The notes beneath the pieces are model-generated. The model was given only the letters and a program-made list of their open reading frames with translations. It did no database searches and was not told the origin of the DNA. From Bacillus sp. Marseille-Q1617 (GTDB lineage: Bacteria; Bacillota; Bacilli; Bacillales; Bacillaceae_B): a stretch of 64,000 nucleotides of DNA. Made by a program: the position numbers and the translations under genes. The stretch covers positions 1,092,001 to 1,156,000 of the forward strand of contig NZ_CAHJXM010000002.1 of the NCBI RefSeq assembly GCF_903645295.1, read 5' to 3'. This document shows positions 1 to 8,482 of the stretch, in pieces. How positions within the stretch are numbered: position 1 is the stretch's first letter; each line of letters starts with the position of its first letter.

Positions 1-111
1 GAAAGAAGTGTCCTGATAGTATTGGGGCGCTTTTTTTATTGGATTGTCAGACTGAGTGGTTGAGAACCTTCAGAATGTAGGGTGAAATCCTGAAAAAGTT
101 AGTGATTACTA
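1..111. other. Left edge, non-coding
   Basis: No open frame or RNA gene is recognised here. A GC-rich patch followed by a T-run near 25-38 could be the tail of a terminator for a gene lying outside the window, but its 5' arm cannot be seen convincingly. Confidence 0.4.
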
Positions 112-183
112 TTTAGCCCCTTTACTCTTTTGGACACCTACTTCTATAGATATTAAGATAGAAGTATCAAAGGAGGAGCCAAA

Positions 184-504
184 ATGAGTAAACGAAATGG
201 ACCAATGGAAGAAGTGAAAAAACAATACGTTCGCATGGCGCTGGAATCAGGTAATATGGCTTTTATCGCTAGGAAAACAGGAGTCAATCAGTCCACTCTT
301 AGTAATTGGGTAAAGCAGTATCGTGATGAGATTGAAGCTGAGATGGAAAAAGAGGGTGTAACTCCTCTATCCAAGTCTTCTTCTGAAAGTGATATCCAGA
401 AGAAATACGATCATGCCATGAAATTACTCGGTGAGAAGGAACTTGAAGTTACGATGCTTAGAGAAATGCTAAAAAAAAAGTTTCCGGACTTTCCGAGCGA
501 ATAG
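184..504 (+). CDS. IS3-family transposase OrfA
   Basis: This 106-residue protein is the DNA-binding subunit of an IS3-type transposase. It begins at ATG 184 behind AAAGGAGG. Residues ~10-50 look like a helix-turn-helix (an alanine-rich helix, then TGVNQSTLSNWVKQY), and residues ~70-100 look like the leucine-zipper coiled coil of OrfA proteins. Near its end an in-phase A-AAA-AAG run (474-480) is a classical -1 slippage site that would fuse it to OrfB. Both frames are intact, so the element could be active. Confidence 0.85.
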   Translation: MSKRNGPMEEVKKQYVRMALESGNMAFIARKTGVNQSTLSNWVKQYRDEIEAEMEKEGVTPLSKSSSESDIQKKYDHAMKLLGEKELEVTMLREMLKKKFPDFPSE

Positions 505-1457
505 CCTTTGCCCATGAATGGATCCAGGCTGGTTTTCCTGCCAAACGTGTTTTAAAGATTGCTTCCGTAGGACGTTCAACGTATTACTATAGGGTTTCTA
601 ACCCCACTGTGAAACGGGAAACCACGGGGGGAAGACCAATCCCTGGATTCTCCATGAACACCAAAGGAAAGAGAGTTAAAGATTCTTTAATAAAGAAGTA
701 CTTAATGAAATTGATTGATGGTGAATCAGCTGTATATGGGTACCGTAAGCTGACAAGGGCCTTAAGAAAAAAATACAAACTAATCATTAATAAAAAGAAA
801 GTCTACAGATTGTGTAAAGAGCTAGATATCTTGATGCCTCAAAGAGAAAAGAACCCAAAATATCCTAGAAAACTAGCTAGAAACCGTTCTGTTAATGGTC
901 CTAATCAGTTATGGCAGCTAGATATTAAGTATGGGTATGTGCTTTCTTCAAGGCGTTATTTCTTCCTGGCTAGTGCCATTGATGTCTACGATCGTACGAT
1001 CGTAGGTCATTACAGAGGTACTGTGTGCGAAGCCAAACATATCACCAAAATGCTTCAGAAGGCTATTATGAAACGAAATATTCATATCCCCGACTCTGAA
1101 GATCAAATAGCTGATAACTCCACTAAACTAATTATCAGGACTGATAACGGTCCACAATTCTGTAGTCATCATTTTCAGGATTTTTGTAAGGAACAAATCG
1201 TGATTGAGCACGAAAGGATCCCACCGAAGTCACCTAATATGAATGCTTATATTGAGTCTTTTCATAGTGTACTGGAACGAGAGTGTTATCAAAGAAATGA
1301 GTTTATAAACTTTGAACATGCTTATAAAAAGGTCGATGATTATATCCAGTTTTACAATGAAGAACGATATCACGGCAGTTTGATGGACTATTCACCAAAA
1401 GAGTATTTTGAGAAATATATGGACAATCAAGTGAAACCAATCACATTAACCATGTGA
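480..1457 (+). CDS. IS3-family transposase OrfB (DDE integrase), made by -1 frameshift
   Basis: This is the catalytic part of the transposase. The frame is open from the slip site at 474-480 and gives KVSGLSERIAFAHEW before the first internal GTG at 609, so the active product is most likely an OrfAB fusion spanning 184-1457. It has an HTH_21-like region (YGYRKLTRALRKKY), then the rve fold with the DDE triad: D in QLDIKYG, D in RTDNGPQF, E in YIESFHSV. The C-terminal YNEERYHGSL is typical of IS3 OrfB. No disabling mutation is seen. Confidence 0.88.
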   Translation, partial: VSGLSERIAFAHEWIQAGFPAKRVLKIASVGRSTYYYRVSNPTVKRETTGGRPIPGFSMNTKGKRVKDSLIKKYLMKLIDGESAVYGYRKLTRALRKKYKLIINKKKVYRLCKELDILMPQREKNPKYPRKLARNRSVNGPNQLWQLDIKYGYVLSSRRYFFLASAIDVYDRTIVGHYRGTVCEAKHITKMLQKAIMKRNIHIPDSEDQIADNSTKLIIRTDNGPQFCSHHFQDFCKEQIVIEHERIPPKSPNMNAYIESFHSVLERECYQRNEFINFEHAYKKVDDYIQFYNEERYHGSLMDYSPKEYFEKYMDNQVKPITLTM

Positions 1458-1500
1458 CCTCAATGTTTTTGAACAGGTTTCCTGTTTGAAAACATTGAGG
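1458..1500 (+). terminator. Stem-loop after the IS3 transposase
   Basis: Two 20-nt arms (1458-1477 and 1481-1500) pair except for two central mismatches, with a 3-nt loop, starting directly at the transposase stop. There is no long T-tract, so it may act as an mRNA-stabilising hairpin or as a weak terminator at the element's 3' end. Confidence 0.5.
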
Positions 1501-1659
1501 CCAGCAAGCGAAAGCGCGGTAGAAAGATGAAAAACTAAGTAACCCTAAGAAAAGTGGAGTATGTGTCCAAACTTAGGGGGTTAAACCGGTTTCGCTTATT
1601 TTTAGGCAGGGATTATCAATATCATGGAGAAATCCGTCCTTCCAGCAGCCCTTCCAACC

Positions 1660-1807
1660 GATAATTGCGCCATATTTCAGGATGATTGCGCCGGTTTTTA
1701 AATTATTGCTCCGCATTCAGAATAATTGCGCCGGTCTTTATATTATTGCGCCACTTTCAGGATAATTGTGCCGGAATCCCGTTAATTGAACCTCTTGTCG
1801 AATTTTC
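1660..1807 (+). repeat. ~20-bp periodic imperfect tandem repeat, copy 1
   Basis: About seven degenerate units of 20-21 bp, each built around ATAATTGCGCC followed by a T-rich TTTCAGG-like spacer, ending in CTTGTCGAATTTTC. A second array with the same unit and the same end lies at 40158-40263. It is non-coding and lies between the IS3 element and ytnP. The period equals about two DNA helical turns. Confidence 0.7.
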
Positions 1808-1877
1808 TTTAGTCTAGTTTATTCCTCTCCTGCGGTAAATTGGGATACATGACCAAGAAAAGGCTTATCTATATAAG

Positions 1878-1905
1878 TTGTCCATAAATTCTGATAAAAT
1901 AAAAT
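1878..1905 (+). promoter_or_regulatory. Candidate sigma-A promoter of ytnP
   Basis: TTGTCC-N16-TAAAAT, about 25 nt upstream of the ytnP ATG. Spacing is slightly short, so this is only a fair match. Confidence 0.4.
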
Positions 1906-1930
1906 CGTACGAACAAAGGAGGAATAACAG

Positions 1931-2776
1931 ATGAAGGAATCATTGAAAGTAGGAGATTTAACGATCCACTGGCTGAATGGGGGCGTCACCCACATGGATG
2001 GGGGAGCGATGTTCGGAGTGGTTCCGAAACCTCTTTGGTCCAAAAAATATGCAGTCAATGAATTGAATCAAATCGAACTGAGAACCGACCCTCTCTTCTT
2101 TCAATATCAGGGAAAGAACATCCTGATTGAATCCGGGATCGGAAAAGGGAAATTAAATGACAAGCAGAAACGTAATTATGGGGTGCATGAGGAGTCATCC
2201 ATCGATGCATCGTTGGAGGAGCTGGGGTTGACCCCGGAGGATATCGATATCATTTTGATGACGCATATGCATTTCGATCATGCATGCGGATTGACTAAGT
2301 ATGAGGGTGAAGAGACCGTTCCAGTATTTCCTAATGCTACTATTTTTACATCAAAGGTTGAATGGGATGAGATGAGAGAACCGAATATCCGCTCGCGTAA
2401 TACATATTGGAAAGAAAACTGGGAAGGCATCACTCATCAGGTGGAAACATTTGAGGGTGAAAGGGAAGTGCTGCCGGGCCTTCGCATGATTCACACAGGC
2501 GGACATAGTGACGGACATTCGATCATTGTCCTGGAGCATGAGGGTGAAACGTTCATTCATATGGCGGACATCATGCCGACCCATGCTCATAAAAACCCCC
2601 TGTGGGTCCTTGCGTATGATGACTATCCAATGACCTCCATCCATGCGAAAAATAAGTGGATCAATCAGGCGATAGACAATGAGTGGTGGTTCTTATTTTA
2701 TCACGATGCCGTATACCGGGCGTTAAAATGGAATAAAGACGGTGAAATTATTGAAGAGGTGCCGAGAAGATTATAA
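1931..2776 (+). CDS. ytnP: Metallo-beta-lactamase-fold lactonase YtnP
   Basis: A 281-residue metallo-beta-lactamase-fold hydrolase. The zinc-binding signature THMHFDH is at residues 111-117, HTGGHSDGH at 188-196 and the metal-bridging Asp follows in MADIMP (~212). Sequence and position match B. subtilis YtnP, which is described as a lactonase able to degrade Streptomyces signalling compounds; the substrate here is inferred from that homologue. ATG 1931 follows AAAGGAGG. No signal peptide, so it should be cytoplasmic. A bidirectional terminator separates it from the convergent ytzB. Confidence 0.85.
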   Translation: MKESLKVGDLTIHWLNGGVTHMDGGAMFGVVPKPLWSKKYAVNELNQIELRTDPLFFQYQGKNILIESGIGKGKLNDKQKRNYGVHEESSIDASLEELGLTPEDIDIILMTHMHFDHACGLTKYEGEETVPVFPNATIFTSKVEWDEMREPNIRSRNTYWKENWEGITHQVETFEGEREVLPGLRMIHTGGHSDGHSIIVLEHEGETFIHMADIMPTHAHKNPLWVLAYDDYPMTSIHAKNKWINQAIDNEWWFLFYHDAVYRALKWNKDGEIIEEVPRRL

Positions 2777-2781
2777 TGGAG

Positions 2782-2820
2782 AAAAAGCAGGATGACGCTT
2801 TAAAGTGTCATCCTGCTTTT
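2782..2820. terminator. Bidirectional terminator between ytnP and ytzB
   Basis: AAAGCAGGATGAC pairs with GTCATCCTGCTTT, with A-run and T-run on opposite sides, as expected for two convergent genes. Confidence 0.8.
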
Positions 2821-2824
2821 CATT

Positions 2825-3142
2825 TTAATTAGATAAAGGATAAACATCGATCACGGTCCCGGTATAGGCATCGGCCAAAAATTCATATTGTTCCAATCTG
2901 CCTTCACTGCGGCGTGAGACTCCGCCCTTATATACTTTGGTTGATAAGGAGTGTTTCTGATAATCCTCAGGTTTCATCGATATCCAGGATCCATCGATCT
3001 TCCCTTCTTTTTTAAATGAGTGCTTTACATCCTTTAATACTCTTTCGGCTGATACAAAGCTTGCATCTTTCAGCTTATCACCCAATAGTATGCCGCCTGC
3101 AGCACCGATTCCTACTCCTAAAATGAAAGACTTCCAGTTCAT
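2825..3142 (-). CDS. ytzB: Small secreted or membrane-anchored protein YtzB-like
   Basis: The start is best placed at the ATG at 3142 (MNWKSFILGVG), because GGAGGG lies 6 nt upstream; a longer frame to 3196 has no ribosome site. The 105-residue product begins with a glycine/alanine-rich hydrophobic segment (GVGIGAAGGILLG), followed by a PepSY-like region with YEFLADAYTGTVIDVYP at the end. It resembles B. subtilis YtzB, a predicted small secreted protein of unknown function. It is convergent with ytnP and divergent from ytoP, as in relatives. Confidence 0.7.
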   Translation of the reverse strand: MNWKSFILGVGIGAAGGILLGDKLKDASFVSAERVLKDVKHSFKKEGKIDGSWISMKPEDYQKHSLSTKVYKGGVSRRSEGRLEQYEFLADAYTGTVIDVYPLSN

Positions 3143-3309
3143 GTTCATCCCTCCACAGCCAAGATTACAAACAGGTATATAGGTACATTCTAACAAAGAA
3201 TCAGAAAAAAAGAGAACTGCTTTTGCCTTAATTGGTGGTAAGACGTGAGAAAGTTCTGTAAAATGAAACTATACATAACCAGATATTAAATAAAAAAGGG
3301 GCAGAATAA

Positions 3310-4383
3310 ATGAAACAAGATACATTGGAATTATTTAAAACGTTAACTGAGTTGCCTGGGGCACCCGGGAATGAACATGCCGTTCGTAAATTTATGAAAG
3401 AACAATTAGCGCAGTACTCCGACGAAGTGGTCCAGGACCGTCTAGGGGGAGTATTCGGTGTGAAAAAAGGTAAATCTGAGGATCCGACAGTCATGGTCGC
3501 CGGTCATATGGATGAAGTTGGCTTTATGGTCACTAGCATCACGGATAACGGAATGCTTCGGTTTCAAACACTCGGAGGCTGGTGGAGTCAGGTCCTCCTT
3601 GCTCAGCGTGTGCAAATCATCACGGATAACGGACCTGTTGTCGGTGTAATCGGCAGCATTCCTCCGCATCTTTTAGGAGAGGAACAACGCAGGAAGCCGA
3701 TGGATATGAAAAATATGCTCATCGATATCGGTGCAGATAATAAAGAGAACGCACTGGAAATCGGAATCAAGCCAGGGCAGCAGATCGTACCAATTTGTCC
3801 GTTTACGCCAATGGCAAATGAGAAGAAAATTCTGGCCAAAGCATGGGACAACCGCTATGGCTGTGGATTATCCATTGAGCTCTTAAAAGAGCTTCAAGGT
3901 AAGGAATTACCGAATACACTTTATTCCGGTGCGACTGTGCAAGAGGAAGTAGGTCTTCGGGGAGCGCAGACAGCGGCAAATATGATCAATCCGGATATTT
4001 TCTTTGCATTGGACGCAAGCCCTGCAAATGATATGTCAGGCGATAAAAATGAGTTCGGCCAATTAGGAAAAGGAGCCCTTCTCCGGATTCTTGACCGTTC
4101 CATGGTGACGCATAAAGGAATCAGGGAGTTTGTCCTGGATACTGCAGAGTCCAATGACATCCCTTATCAATATTTTGTATCACAAGGCGGTACTGATGCC
4201 GGAAGAGTGCACATTTCCAATGAAGGTGTGCCGAGTGCCGTAGTCGGGATTTGTTCACGTTACATCCATACGCATGCATCCATGATCCATGTTGACGATT
4301 ATGCAGCAGCTAAAGAACTTATCGTAAAATTGGTCAATCAATGTGACCGTTCCACAATCGAAACCATCAAACGCAACGGATAG
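3310..4383 (+). CDS. ytoP: M42-family aminopeptidase YtoP
   Basis: A 357-residue cytoplasmic metallo-aminopeptidase of the glutamyl/deblocking aminopeptidase family (M42), trimming N-terminal residues from peptides. Expected co-catalytic metal ligands are present: H66 and D68 (AGHMDE), D180 (KAWDNRYG), E212/E213 (VQEEVGLRG), D235 (FALDASP) and a C-terminal His (YIHTHAS, ~320). AAAGGGGCAG precedes ATG 3310. A strong terminator follows at 4425. Confidence 0.9.
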   Translation: MKQDTLELFKTLTELPGAPGNEHAVRKFMKEQLAQYSDEVVQDRLGGVFGVKKGKSEDPTVMVAGHMDEVGFMVTSITDNGMLRFQTLGGWWSQVLLAQRVQIITDNGPVVGVIGSIPPHLLGEEQRRKPMDMKNMLIDIGADNKENALEIGIKPGQQIVPICPFTPMANEKKILAKAWDNRYGCGLSIELLKELQGKELPNTLYSGATVQEEVGLRGAQTAANMINPDIFFALDASPANDMSGDKNEFGQLGKGALLRILDRSMVTHKGIREFVLDTAESNDIPYQYFVSQGGTDAGRVHISNEGVPSAVVGICSRYIHTHASMIHVDDYAAAKELIVKLVNQCDRSTIETIKRNG

Positions 4384-4424
4384 TGGATTAATCACATTCA
4401 GAATGAGAAAACATAATGGTTGAG

Positions 4425-4451
4425 AACTGTCTCCTCGGAGGCAGTTTTTTT
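4425..4451 (+). terminator. Terminator of ytoP
   Basis: AACTGTCTCC pairs with GGAGGCAGTT (one G-T), followed by seven T residues. Confidence 0.8.
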
Positions 4452-4522
4452 AGGAGCCAGGTTTAAAGTGAAAGCAGGGATATCTTCAAAATCCTGTGTT
4501 AGTAGAAAAGAGGTATCGTAAT

Positions 4523-5047
4523 TTGTTGAAAATTGCAATTGGCACACAAAACAAAGCAAAAGTTGAAGCTATTGAAAAAGGGTTTCGGGAACATTATGAA
4601 CAAGTGAGTTTCGAATGCCTGAAGACGGAATCAAATGTAAGTGAGCAGCCTTTTTCGGATCAGGAGACGATTGAAGGGGCATTAAATCGGGCTAAAAACG
4701 TCTTAAGGATGACGGGAGCAGACATCGGCATCGGGCTTGAAGGAGGGGTGTCAGAATCCCTTTATGGAATGTTCCTTTGTAACTGGGGAGGGCTCGTAGA
4801 TCGAAATGGAAATGAAATCATCGCAGGAGGGGCAAGAATCTCGCTGCCTGCGGAAATTGGCAGGGGTTTGAGGCAAGGCAGGGAACTTGGCCCGCTCATG
4901 GATGAATTCACCAAACGGACGGGAATCAGGCAAAGTGAAGGAGCGGTAGGGATTTTTACTGACGGGATCGTCACACGGGATGCCATGTTCCATCATGTTG
5001 TCCAGTTGTTGATCGGTCAGCTGAAATATAGAGAAAAACAGAGCTGA
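4523..5047 (+). CDS. Inosine/xanthosine triphosphatase family protein (YjjX/DUF84)
   Basis: A house-cleaning nucleotide phosphatase family member, expected to hydrolyse non-canonical ITP/XTP. It has the family blocks IGTQNKAKVEAI at the start, EQPFSDQETIEGALNRA, GIGLEGGV, LGPLMDEFTKRT and EGAVGIFTDG, which align well with E. coli YjjX. The open frame begins at GTG 4496, but the SD-like GAGGT at 4510-4514 fits a TTG start at 4523 (or 4526), giving ~174 residues. Activity is known for the family, not shown here. It lies between two terminators and is probably monocistronic. Confidence 0.75.
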   Translation: MLKIAIGTQNKAKVEAIEKGFREHYEQVSFECLKTESNVSEQPFSDQETIEGALNRAKNVLRMTGADIGIGLEGGVSESLYGMFLCNWGGLVDRNGNEIIAGGARISLPAEIGRGLRQGRELGPLMDEFTKRTGIRQSEGAVGIFTDGIVTRDAMFHHVVQLLIGQLKYREKQS

Positions 5048-5085
5048 GAGAGAGCATTTATTTATCTTCCTCCTACTTGGCCCAT

Positions 5086-5113
5086 ACCAAACTAACTGCC
5101 TCTTCATACGATA
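5086..5113 (+). promoter_or_regulatory. Sigma-K-like promoter upstream of the Arg/Asp-repeat gene
   Basis: AC at 5086-5087, 17 nt, then CATACGATA at 5105-5113. This fits the mother-cell sigma-K consensus AC-N16/17-CATANNNTA exactly. It ends ~50 nt before the start codon at 5165. Confidence 0.55.
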
Positions 5114-5164
5114 AACTATATCAGAGTTTAGTATCTGATAATTTATTGCAGGGAGGTTTGGTAA

Positions 5165-5485
5165 ATGGGATGCAGAAGAGATGATCGTGTTGGCGGGCGT
5201 CGTGACGACTGTTGGGACGACCTTTTATTTGGTAGCCGCAGAAGACGCCGCAGAAGAGATGACGATGTTTTTGGTATAGAAGACGACCGCAGAAGAAAAC
5301 GCAGAAGAGATGACGATGTCCTTGGTGCAAGAGACGACCGCAGAGGATGCCGTCACAGAAGAGATGACGATGTTCTTGGTGCAAGAGACGACCGCAGAGG
5401 ATGCCGTCACAGAAGAGATGACGACGTTCTCGGTGCAAGAGACGACCGTAGAAGACGCCGCAGAAACTGCTGCTGGTTCTGGTAA
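5165..5485 (+). CDS. Arg/Asp-rich repeat protein, candidate spore coat component
   Basis: No known family is recognised. ATG 5165 lies 7 nt after a strong GGGAGGTT site and a terminator follows, so the gene looks genuine. The 106 residues are dominated by alternating RR and DD blocks. From residue ~30 there are four tandem units, two of them nearly identical 18-mers (RRDDDVLGARDDRRGCRH), i.e. a 54-bp DNA repeat. Cysteines sit at both ends and in the repeats (C3, C16, C62, C80, C102, C103). Highly charged, Cys-containing repeats are common in spore coat proteins, and the upstream sigma-K-like promoter supports late mother-cell expression. The function is inference. Confidence 0.65.
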   Translation: MGCRRDDRVGGRRDDCWDDLLFGSRRRRRRRDDDVFGIEDDRRRKRRRDDDVLGARDDRRGCRHRRDDDVLGARDDRRGCRHRRDDDVLGARDDRRRRRRNCCWFW

Positions 5486-5496
5486 TTTATGAAAAG

Positions 5497-5526
5497 GATT
5501 CGCGTATATGCGCGGGTCTTTTTTTC
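5497..5526 (+). terminator. Terminator of the Arg/Asp-repeat gene
   Basis: GATTCGCG pairs with CGCGGGTC (two G-T pairs), followed by TTTTTTTT. Confidence 0.7.
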
Positions 5527-5540
5527 TTATGCAAGGACAT

Positions 5541-5571
5541 AAAAAAAACCCTCTGAAGTGAATCAGAGGGT
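5541..5571 (-). terminator. Terminator of the peptide transporter gene
   Basis: Read on the minus strand, ACCCTCTGA pairs with TCAGAGGGT and is followed by eight T residues. Confidence 0.85.
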
Positions 5572-5582
5572 CATGAACTTAT

Positions 5583-7076
5583 TTATTTTATGCCTTTCAT
5601 AAACACTTGAATTTTCGGTGCCAGAAGGAATAGGATGATACTTAAAACGATTGCTGCTCCCCCGATGGAACCAAAGTAAAGCATTTCTGAATCAGCAGAA
5701 TAGAATCTTACAAGCTGGGCATTCAATGCCTGTGCACCGGCAGAAGCAAGGAACCAGAGACTCATTGTCTGAGCCGAGAATGCTTCAGGTGCAAGTTTGG
5801 TAGTCGCTGACAGACCTACCGGTGAAATCATCAATTCACCAAGTACGACGATGAAGTAGCTTAGTACTAACCAAAGCGGACTTACTAATGCATCTTCTCC
5901 TGTGAAGTAACCAGGAAGCAGGATGACCAAGAATGACAGACCTGCAAATAGAAGACCAAGAGAGAATTTTTGAGGAATCGTCGGCTGACGATCGCCCAAT
6001 TTCACCCACATTCCAGCAAACATAGGTGCAAGGATGATAATGAATAGCGGGTTAAGAGATTGGAACCATGCAGGTGAAATCTCAAGTCCCAAAAAGTCCA
6101 GTTGAGTACGTTTATCTGCATAAGCAGCCAGGATCGTTGAACCTTGTTCCTGGATTGCCCAGAACATGACCGCAGCAATGAACAATGGAATATATGCAAG
6201 GACACGTGAACGTTCTGTTGCTGTTGTTTTAGGGCTCTTGTACATGACGATAAAGTAAATCGTTGGAGCCAAGATACCAAAGATTCCGACTAAATTGATA
6301 AATAAATCTAAAGTGAACCAGCCATTTGGAATCGTGATTCCAAGGACAATGGCAACTGCTACTACTACCAGAGCAGAGAGGGAACCGTATTTTTTCTTTT
6401 CAGCAGCATTAAGCGGGTTCGGTACATATGTACCAGCAAGACCCAGGCTCTTCTTCTTAGTCACCATGAAGACAACTAGTCCGAAGAACATACCGATTGC
6501 AGCAAGTGCGAATCCCCAGTGGAATCCGTAGCTTTTCATAAGAGCCCCTGTAAGAAGCGGTGCAAGGAAAGCTCCTAAGTTGATTCCCATATAGAAGATA
6601 CTGAATGCAGCATCGCGGCGGGTATCATTTTCTGCGTACATTTCACCGACTACAGTCGATACGTTTGGTTTTAATAAACCAGTACCAATAACGATTAATA
6701 CCATTGAAACGAAAAACATGGACAAGCTGCCCGGGAATGATAAAGCGATATGCCCGAACATGATCAAGATTCCTCCGTAGAAGACGGCTTTTGATGTACC
6801 GAATATTCGGTCTGCCAGCCAGCCTCCGATGACACCGGACATATAAACTAGTGACCCATAAATAGACATGATTGCTAAAGCTGTACCTTCTTCTAAGCCA
6901 AGGCCGCCTTTTGAAACCTCGTAATACATATAGTACACAAGGATTGCACGCATTCCATAGTAAGAAAAGCGCTCCCAAAATTCCGTGAAGAATAGCGTGA
7001 ATAGTCCCTTAGGGTGTCCAAAGAATCCCTTCTGGGGAACACTATCCACAATTTTCTGTTTATTGATTGACGACAT
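5583..7076 (-). CDS. dtpT: POT/PTR2 family di-/tripeptide:proton symporter
   Basis: A 497-residue proton-coupled oligopeptide transporter with about 14 hydrophobic helices. The family motifs are clear: FTEFWERFSYYGMRAILVYY near the N-terminus (the ExxER region), GGWLADR, and the PTR2 signature FYMGINLGAFLAPLLTG around residues 160-180. It is closest in type to DtpT/YclF and imports di- and tripeptides across the membrane. ATG follows AAGGAGG. A good sigma-A promoter lies at 7103-7131. It has no operon partner. Confidence 0.9.
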   Translation of the reverse strand: MSSINKQKIVDSVPQKGFFGHPKGLFTLFFTEFWERFSYYGMRAILVYYMYYEVSKGGLGLEEGTALAIMSIYGSLVYMSGVIGGWLADRIFGTSKAVFYGGILIMFGHIALSFPGSLSMFFVSMVLIVIGTGLLKPNVSTVVGEMYAENDTRRDAAFSIFYMGINLGAFLAPLLTGALMKSYGFHWGFALAAIGMFFGLVVFMVTKKKSLGLAGTYVPNPLNAAEKKKYGSLSALVVVAVAIVLGITIPNGWFTLDLFINLVGIFGILAPTIYFIVMYKSPKTTATERSRVLAYIPLFIAAVMFWAIQEQGSTILAAYADKRTQLDFLGLEISPAWFQSLNPLFIIILAPMFAGMWVKLGDRQPTIPQKFSLGLLFAGLSFLVILLPGYFTGEDALVSPLWLVLSYFIVVLGELMISPVGLSATTKLAPEAFSAQTMSLWFLASAGAQALNAQLVRFYSADSEMLYFGSIGGAAIVLSIILFLLAPKIQVFMKGIK

Positions 7077-7102
7077 ATTACAACCTCCTTAGTTCTTTTA
7101 CT

Positions 7103-7131
7103 ATAATATTTTAATATTTTCATAAAGTCAA
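7103..7131 (-). promoter_or_regulatory. Sigma-A promoter of the peptide transporter
   Basis: On the minus strand TTGACT (7131-7126), 17-nt spacer, TATTAT (7108-7103), ~27 nt ahead of the start codon. An upstream inverted repeat (AAAATGTT ... AACATTTT, ~7165-7190) might be an operator; no regulator can be named. Confidence 0.65.
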
Positions 7132-7239
7132 AAAAACTTTAAAAACTAGTAATTATAGCATAAAATGTTTTTATTTTACCAACATTTTATTATTTTAGAA
7201 TAGTAAGATAATTTAGGGATGATGGAGTGTTAAAACATG

Positions 7240-7277
7240 AAAAAGCATGCCGGGATTAATTATAACGGCATGCTTTT
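7240..7277 (-). terminator. Terminator of ytoQ
   Basis: On the minus strand AAAAGCATGCCG pairs with CGGCATGCTTTT, followed by T residues, 45 nt past the ytoQ stop. Confidence 0.7.
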
Positions 7278-7321
7278 CTGAAATTAAATATAAAATTACT
7301 GTAAGTAAATGAATTATCTGG

Positions 7322-7768
7322 TTATTCCGTTTCGAAAATATACGAAAGTATTTTGGCTGCCTGTTCGATTGTTGTACATGTCACATTTGCTTTATTCGAC
7401 AGTTCTTTCAAGGGATGATGAAGTTCTTCGGGACGGATGAGGATCAATGGTTTATTTAGTGCAAGGGCAGTACTTGCATCCATTGCTGTATTCCACTGCT
7501 TATACTTTTCTCCAAATAACGCAACGACCAGATCCGATTTTTTCATAAGTAATTCGGTACGGAGGTTATTGATGGCAGATGCAGCTTCATCACGTAGGAT
7601 CTTGTCAGGCTGTTCGCCGAGGATTTCTTCCCCGATCAAATCAGAGCGATCATGATTTTCCATGGGTCCGACAAAGGACAAAGGTAATTCCAGCTTTTTT
7701 GATTGCTGTTTTAACTCTTCTCTCCAACTGCTATGTATTTCCCCTGCAAGGTACACAGTAAATTCCAT
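7322..7768 (-). CDS. ytoQ: YtoQ family protein
   Basis: A 148-residue protein matching B. subtilis YtoQ (MEFTVYLAGEIHSSWREEL at the start, VVALFGEKYKQWNTAMDAS in the centre). The fold resembles nucleoside 2-deoxyribosyltransferase-like proteins (Rossmann-like strand, then a central kinked segment), but the enzymatic function is unknown. Start ATG is supported by AGGAGAG 8 nt upstream. It has its own terminator. Confidence 0.8.
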   Translation of the reverse strand: MEFTVYLAGEIHSSWREELKQQSKKLELPLSFVGPMENHDRSDLIGEEILGEQPDKILRDEAASAINNLRTELLMKKSDLVVALFGEKYKQWNTAMDASTALALNKPLILIRPEELHHPLKELSNKANVTCTTIEQAAKILSYIFETE

Positions 7769-7870
7769 TCGGCATCTCTCCTTTTTTTAGTCATTTTATC
7801 ATATATACCCTGTGCTGGTGAAAAGTAACCTGCATTGCCATGAAATTAAGGAGTTTTCTTTTTGTAAGGG

Positions 7871-7899
7871 TTGTCAATGGTACTTTGTGACGGTATTAT
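7871..7899 (+). promoter_or_regulatory. Sigma-A promoter of the lipoprotein gene
   Basis: TTGTCA-N17-TATTAT, a near-consensus promoter. The ~60-nt leader contains a small GC hairpin (GGCGGA/TCCGCC near 7930-7943). Confidence 0.7.
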
Positions 7900-7967
7900 T
7901 AGCGTAGGTCCTAAGCGAGAAAAGTGAAGGCGGATCTCCGCCCAAGCCGAAAAAGGAGGAAAAGAGG

Positions 7968-8474
7968 ATGAAAACAAAGATTTCAATCGTTTTCTTCTTT
8001 CTTGTGCTTATATTAGCTGGATGCAATACAACTATAGACGAAGAGAAAGAGCAGACAGCCCAGACTGTGGAGGATACGTTCAAAAATACAGAGAAGAGCG
8101 CTAAAGAAAAAGCAGGGAACCTTAGCTTTTATCTCCCGTTTGGAGCCAAGATTGAAAAGGAATCTTCCAATAATGTCATTATTTCAGAAGGCTCTGATAC
8201 ATTTATTCTATTTACTAATCCCGAGGAAGATCCAAACAGTGAACTTCTATATAAAATGGCAATCAGTGACGAGAAGAATATCGTCCAAAAAGATACATTC
8301 AAAGATGACAATCGTTTAGGATACTATGTCATTAAAAAATTGCCTGATTCAGAAGATTATGAGCTGATCGTAGGGGTTGGGGGCACTAAATTGACCACTC
8401 AGTCCCATCTAGAAGATCTCTCGGATAATGCCGAAATGATGATGGAAATAGCAGGTTCGGTAAAACATAAATAA
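7968..8474 (+). CDS. Predicted lipoprotein of unknown function
   Basis: ATG 7968 follows AAAGGAGGAAAAGAGG. The first ~19 residues form a type II signal peptide (KTKISIVFFFLVLILAGC), with the lipobox LAGC, so the mature protein would be anchored to the outer face of the membrane through its Cys. Residues ~22-50 are a charged linker; residues ~52-165 look like one compact alpha/beta domain (SFYLPFGAKIEKESSNN onward). I do not recognise the family. It is monocistronic, between a strong promoter and a strong terminator. Confidence 0.75.
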   Translation: MKTKISIVFFFLVLILAGCNTTIDEEKEQTAQTVEDTFKNTEKSAKEKAGNLSFYLPFGAKIEKESSNNVIISEGSDTFILFTNPEEDPNSELLYKMAISDEKNIVQKDTFKDDNRLGYYVIKKLPDSEDYELIVGVGGTKLTTQSHLEDLSDNAEMMMEIAGSVKHK

Positions 8475-8482
8475 CGATATCG

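Larger units (their letters stand above)
112..1585 (+). mobile_element. IS3-family insertion sequence (IS150-like)
   Basis: A complete two-ORF IS3-type element. The inner part of the inverted repeats is visible as TGGACAC at 131 and GTGTCCA ending at 1569. Similarity extends outward (TTTAGCCCC at 112 and the complement of TTTAACCCC ending at 1585), which is how the better-defined IS3 element at 54738-56182 is built. The exact ends are uncertain and no target duplication could be identified, so the insertion may be old or the flanks rearranged. Confidence 0.75.

Noticed and set aside
1660..1807. Possible CRISPR array
   Set aside because: The units are degenerate, 20-21 bp, contiguous and without unique spacers; no cas genes are near.
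5310..5492. Thr/Glu/Val-rich repetitive frame overlapping the Arg/Asp-repeat gene
   Set aside because: It is the shifted reading of the same 54-bp DNA repeats, has no SD, and the frame at 5165 has both SD and promoter.
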